From Paenibacillaceae bacterium ZCTH02-B3 (GTDB taxonomy: Bacteria; Bacillota; Bacilli; Paenibacillales; Paenibacillaceae), in assembly GCA_002159065.1 (NCBI GenBank), contig LZRV01000157.1:1-46281 (forward strand): 46,281 bases of DNA. Direction: 5' to 3'. Positions 43,853 to 46,281 of this stretch are shown here, in pieces; position 1 is the first letter of the stretch, and each line of letters opens with the position of its first letter. Position numbers and translations under genes: made by a program. The notes beneath the pieces are model-generated. The model was given only the letters and a program-made list of their open reading frames with translations, was not told where the DNA came from and searched no databases.

Positions 43853-45193
43853 ATGGATCGGTTCTTTAGGCTGAAAGAGCTGGGAACCAACGTCCGCACC
43901 GAAATCATGGCGGGCATCACCACCTTCATGACCATGGCGTACATACTTGCGGTGAACCCGGCCATTCTCGGCGGGACGGGACTCGGGGAATACAGCGTGT
44001 TCCTGGCGACGGCGCTGGCGGCCGGCATTTTCACGATCGCCATGGGGCTGTTCGTCAATTTCCCGGTCGCGCTGGCTCCCGGGATGGGGCTGAACGCCTA
44101 CTTCCTCACGGTGGTCCTTTCGTCGAACGGGGAGATCACGCCGCAGATGGCGCTGACCGCGGTGTTCATCTCCGGCTTGATCTTCATCGTGCTGACCATC
44201 ACGAAAATCCGCCAGCTGCTGGTCGAGGCGGTGCCGGATGCGCTCAAGCACGCGATCACCGTCGGGATCGGGCTGTTCATTACCATCATCGGTCTCAAGA
44301 ACAGCGGCGTGATGTCGATCGTCACCCTGGACGACGGCAGCACGCTGATCACCATGGGGCATCTGTCCGACCCCTCCGTCTGGCTGACCCTGCTCGGCCT
44401 GGCGCTCATCGCCATCCTGATGGTGCTGAAAGTGAAGGGCGCCATTTTGATCGGCATCCTGATCACGGCGCTCATCGGCGCCATCCCCGGCGTGGGCGTC
44501 ACCGATTTCTCCACGCTTCGGTCGGGGCAATGGGTGCCCGATTTCACGCAGCTCAACTTCTGGCACTTCGACTTCACCGGTCTGCTCACCGTCGGCATCC
44601 TGACGGCGATCGCCACGTTCACCTTCGTGGAATTGTTTGACACCTTCGGCACCCTGGTCGGGACCGCCAACCGCGCCGGGCTGCTGAAGGACAAGGAAAC
44701 GGGCCAAAAACGCATCGGCAAGGCCATGCTGGTCGACGCGGTGTCCGTCAGCGGCGGCGCCATGCTGGGCACCAGCACGGTGACGGCCTACATCGAAAGC
44801 AGCGCCGGCATCGCCGAAGGCGGCCGCTCCGGTCTCACCGCGGTGACCACCGGCGTGCTGTTCCTGCTGGCCCTGTTCCTGGCGCCCATCGCGCTGCTCG
44901 TTCCCTCGCCGGCGACCAGCGCCGCGCTGATCATCGTCGGCGTGCTGATGGTGCAGATGATCCGGGAAATCGACTGGTCCGACCTGGTGATCGCCATCCC
45001 GGCGTTCCTGACCATCGTGATGATGCCGCTGACCTACAACATCGCCAACGGGATTTCGTTCGGCATCGTGTCCTACGTCTTGTTGGCCCTCGTGGGCAAC
45101 CTGGTGTCCGGCAAGAAGCACAAGATCCACTGGCTGATGTGGGTGCTGTTCGTGCTGGTCATCCTGCGCTACGTGTTCCTCGGCGGGGAATGA
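43853..45193 (+). CDS. NCS2 family (AzgA/PbuG-type) adenine/guanine/hypoxanthine permease
   Basis: A 446-residue protein with about 12-14 hydrophobic segments. The opening R-T-E-I-M-A-G-I-T-T-F-M-T-M-A-Y-I-L-A-V-N-P is diagnostic of AzgA-type purine permeases. A-P-G-M-G-L-N-A-Y-F, F-V-E-L-F-D-T-F-G-T-L-V-G and G-T-S-T-V-T-A-Y-I-E-S-S-A-G hold transport residues. AAAAGGAGG is 13 bases before the ATG, a long gap. The position between guaA and purE supports purine uptake; which base is carried is unknown. Confidence 0.92.
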   Translation: MDRFFRLKELGTNVRTEIMAGITTFMTMAYILAVNPAILGGTGLGEYSVFLATALAAGIFTIAMGLFVNFPVALAPGMGLNAYFLTVVLSSNGEITPQMALTAVFISGLIFIVLTITKIRQLLVEAVPDALKHAITVGIGLFITIIGLKNSGVMSIVTLDDGSTLITMGHLSDPSVWLTLLGLALIAILMVLKVKGAILIGILITALIGAIPGVGVTDFSTLRSGQWVPDFTQLNFWHFDFTGLLTVGILTAIATFTFVELFDTFGTLVGTANRAGLLKDKETGQKRIGKAMLVDAVSVSGGAMLGTSTVTAYIESSAGIAEGGRSGLTAVTTGVLFLLALFLAPIALLVPSPATSAALIIVGVLMVQMIREIDWSDLVIAIPAFLTIVMMPLTYNIANGISFGIVSYVLLALVGNLVSGKKHKIHWLMWVLFVLVILRYVFLGGE

Positions 45194-45240
45194 TCCCGTC
45201 CGGGGCGTGCGGAGGAAATTTTGGCGAAGCATCGGAATCG

Positions 45241-45274
45241 GCCCGTCTCCTGTATGGAGGCGGGCGATTTTTTT
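45241..45274 (+). terminator. Intrinsic terminator after the permease gene
   Basis: GCCCGTCTCC (45241-45250) pairs with GGAGGCGGGC (45256-45265), with one G-T pair, followed by GATTTTTTT. Confidence 0.88.
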
Positions 45275-45390
45275 GCAATGGCGAAAAGGGATTTGTGCGA
45301 AAATAGGATTGGCGGGTTGCCGGGTAGGCGGGTGATAAAAAGGCTGGAACGTTTGAAGGAACGGGGAAAGGTACGGGAGAGGATGGGCGA

Positions 45391-45435
45391 AAATCCGAAC
45401 ATTTTTTTATCATAAAACCAGAAGCGTTCGTCTTT
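45391..45435. promoter_or_regulatory. PurBox pair upstream of purE
   Basis: AAATCCGAACATT (45391-45403) fits the Bacillus PurBox AWWWCCGAACWWT at all 13 positions. An inverted second box with the CGAAC core (complement of 45423-45435) lies 19 bases further, weaker as is common. It is just upstream of the purE -35. PurR bound here would repress the pur operon until PRPP rises. Confidence 0.7.
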
Positions 45436-45437
45436 GT

Positions 45438-45466
45438 TTGACAGATGGAGAGGATTGCAGTACACT
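45438..45466 (+). promoter_or_regulatory. Promoter of the purEK operon
   Basis: TTGACA (45438-45443) and TACACT (45461-45466), 17-base spacer. It gives a leader of about 118 bases before purE. Confidence 0.75.
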
Positions 45467-45513
45467 TTATTCGTAAAGTTAAATGACAAGGTGAAATTGC
45501 CGAATGATCGTTC

Positions 45514-45552
45514 CGGAGGGCGCCGGCGCCGCGCCGGGTCCGCTTGTTTTTT
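45514..45552 (+). terminator. Terminator-like hairpin within the purE leader
   Basis: CGGA/TCCG and GGCGC/GCGCC stems with a small internal bulge, followed by CTTGTTTTTTG. It is 38 bases before the purE start. Only about 40 bases precede it, too few for a purine aptamer. Confidence 0.5.
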
Positions 45553-45590
45553 GATGGAGAGCGGTTCGCGCACAAAGGAAGGGTGAAGCC

Positions 45591-46076
45591 ATGTCGGCAC
45601 TCGTCGGCGTCATCATGGGCAGCCAGTCCGACTGGGAAACGATGAAGCACGCGTGCGACGTGCTCGACGAGCTGGGGATTCCGTACGAGAAGAAGATCGT
45701 TTCGGCGCACCGGACGCCGGATTACATGTTTGAATACGCGGCCACCGCCGCGGCGCGCGGGCTGAAGGTCATCATCGCCGGCGCCGGCGGCGCGGCCCAT
45801 CTGCCGGGCATGACGGCGGCCAAGACCGTCCTGCCCGTCATCGGCGTGCCCGTCAGGTCGCAAGCCCTGAACGGGCTCGATTCGCTTTTGTCCATCGTGC
45901 AGATGCCGGGCGGCGTGCCCGTGGCCACGATGGCCATCGGCCCCGCGGGCGCGGTGAACGCCGGGCTTATGGCGGCGCAGATCATCGGCGCCTTCGATCC
46001 CGCGGTGCGGGAACGCGTCGCCGCAAGGCGCGAGCGGATCGCCAGAGCGGTGCTGGAAAGCGGGGAGCCGTCGTGA
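45591..46076 (+). CDS. purE: 5-(carboxyamino)imidazole ribonucleotide mutase
   Basis: A 161-residue class I PurE that shifts the carboxyl group of N5-CAIR to give CAIR in de novo purine synthesis. [11 protein letters not shown] binds the substrate phosphate; S-A-H-R-T-P has the active-site His, and [13 protein letters not shown] the second binding loop. The ATG at 45591 follows GGAAGGGTGA. The stop overlaps a GTG that opens the next frame, as expected for purEK. Confidence 0.96.
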   Translation: MSALVGVIMGSQSDWETMKHACDVLDELGIPYEKKIVSAHRTPDYMFEYAATAAARGLKVIIAGAGGAAHLPGMTAAKTVLPVIGVPVRSQALNGLDSLLSIVQMPGGVPVATMAIGPAGAVNAGLMAAQIIGAFDPAVRERVAARRERIARAVLESGEPS

Positions 46077-46281
46077 GCGGCGGTGCGTCACATGCCGGAC
46101 CGTCGCAGGTCGGACCGACGCAGGCCGGATCGTCACAGGCCGGATCGTCGCAGGCCGGACCGGTGCAGGCCGGACCGGGCGGGACCGGGCCGGTGCGGAC
46201 GGGAGACGGCGTTGCCGGAGGCGGCACCGGCGGGAACGGCGCGTCGGGCGCCGGCAGGGCGACGGCGGCACGCCCTTCTCG
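46073..46281 (+). CDS. purK: Probable purK (N5-CAIR synthetase), N-terminal part only
   Basis: From GTG at 46073, overlapping the purE stop, a frame stays open to the window end (69 codons). It starts [18 protein letters not shown] and continues Gly/Thr/Ala-rich to R-A-T-A-A-R-P-S. The first part is coded by six 15-bp units close to GCCGGACCGTCGCAG (46094-46183). PurK proteins normally begin within a few residues of the ATP-grasp fold, so this would be an added low-complexity leader of at least 60 residues. The assignment rests on operon position. No conserved PurK residue is reached. Alternatively purK may start further downstream and this stretch be a spacer. Confidence 0.45.
   Translation, partial: MSGGASHAGPSQVGPTQAGSSQAGSSQAGPVQAGPGGTGPVRTGDGVAGGGTGGNGASGAGRATAARPS

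Overview
The window is a 46 kb stretch of a GC-rich, low-repeat-density Firmicute chromosome. The gene set points to a high-GC, possibly thermophilic Paenibacillaceae (Thermobacillus/Cohnella-like): Bacillus-type Fnr with a C-terminal cysteine cluster, SodF, bacilliredoxin, YlbL, YneF, a DUF3905 protein and IMP/TSUP genes, with GTG/TTG starts and strong AGGAGG ribosome sites. This placement is inference; no rRNA or tRNA gene is present to test it.

Layout. 1-2.3 kb (minus): end of an ISLre2-type insertion sequence, a GH43 glycosidase, a DUF4395 membrane protein, a small membrane protein. 2.6-6.5 kb (plus): a 47-residue orphan with a DUF3905 gene, aldo/keto reductase, bacilliredoxin, nadE, acpS. 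6.5-9 kb: cytochrome c lipoprotein (minus), mutY, sodA (minus). 9.4-15.3 kb (plus): GNAT, signal peptidase I, RNase HI, queG-ogt, HD-GYP protein, yneF-folE. 15.4-17 kb: fnr (minus) facing away from mobA, with a perfect FNR box placed for class II activation of mobA. 17.2-25.9 kb: Gfo/Idh oxidoreductase, sodF, alpha/beta hydrolase, IclR regulator, YlbL protease, a frameshifted MFS gene and a 2-hydroxyacid dehydrogenase. 26-28.7 kb: aconitase (minus). 29-36.4 kb (plus): amidase-domain protein, ddl, a D-threonate/D-erythronate kinase plus PdxA2 pair, fabI, TSUP permease, inositol-phosphatase family protein. 36.5-36.85 kb: two kinds of repeat. 36.9-42 kb: hemL (minus), an ABC-2 exporter of three genes, bcp. 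42-46.3 kb: purine block guaA, NCS2 permease, purE and the beginning of purK.

The most interesting signals are regulatory. The iclR-family gene and the aconitase gene, 7.5 kb apart, carry the same 17-bp palindrome GTTTCAyAGArTGAAAC; in one it lies on the predicted transcription start, in the other just downstream of it with a half site in the promoter spacer. This suggests an uncharacterised IclR-type repressor controlling itself and the TCA cycle. Fnr and mobA form a second readable circuit (oxygen sensing to molybdenum cofactor). purE has a PurBox pair.

A third theme is short tandem repeats (9, 15 and 20 bp periods) that occur both between genes and inside reading frames, giving low-complexity tails or inserts in MutY, QueG, SodF, the ABC ATPase and PurK. 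A further ~30-bp A/T-rich unit occurs four times in 200 bp before hemL. No CRISPR array, prophage, defence island or complete mobile element was found.
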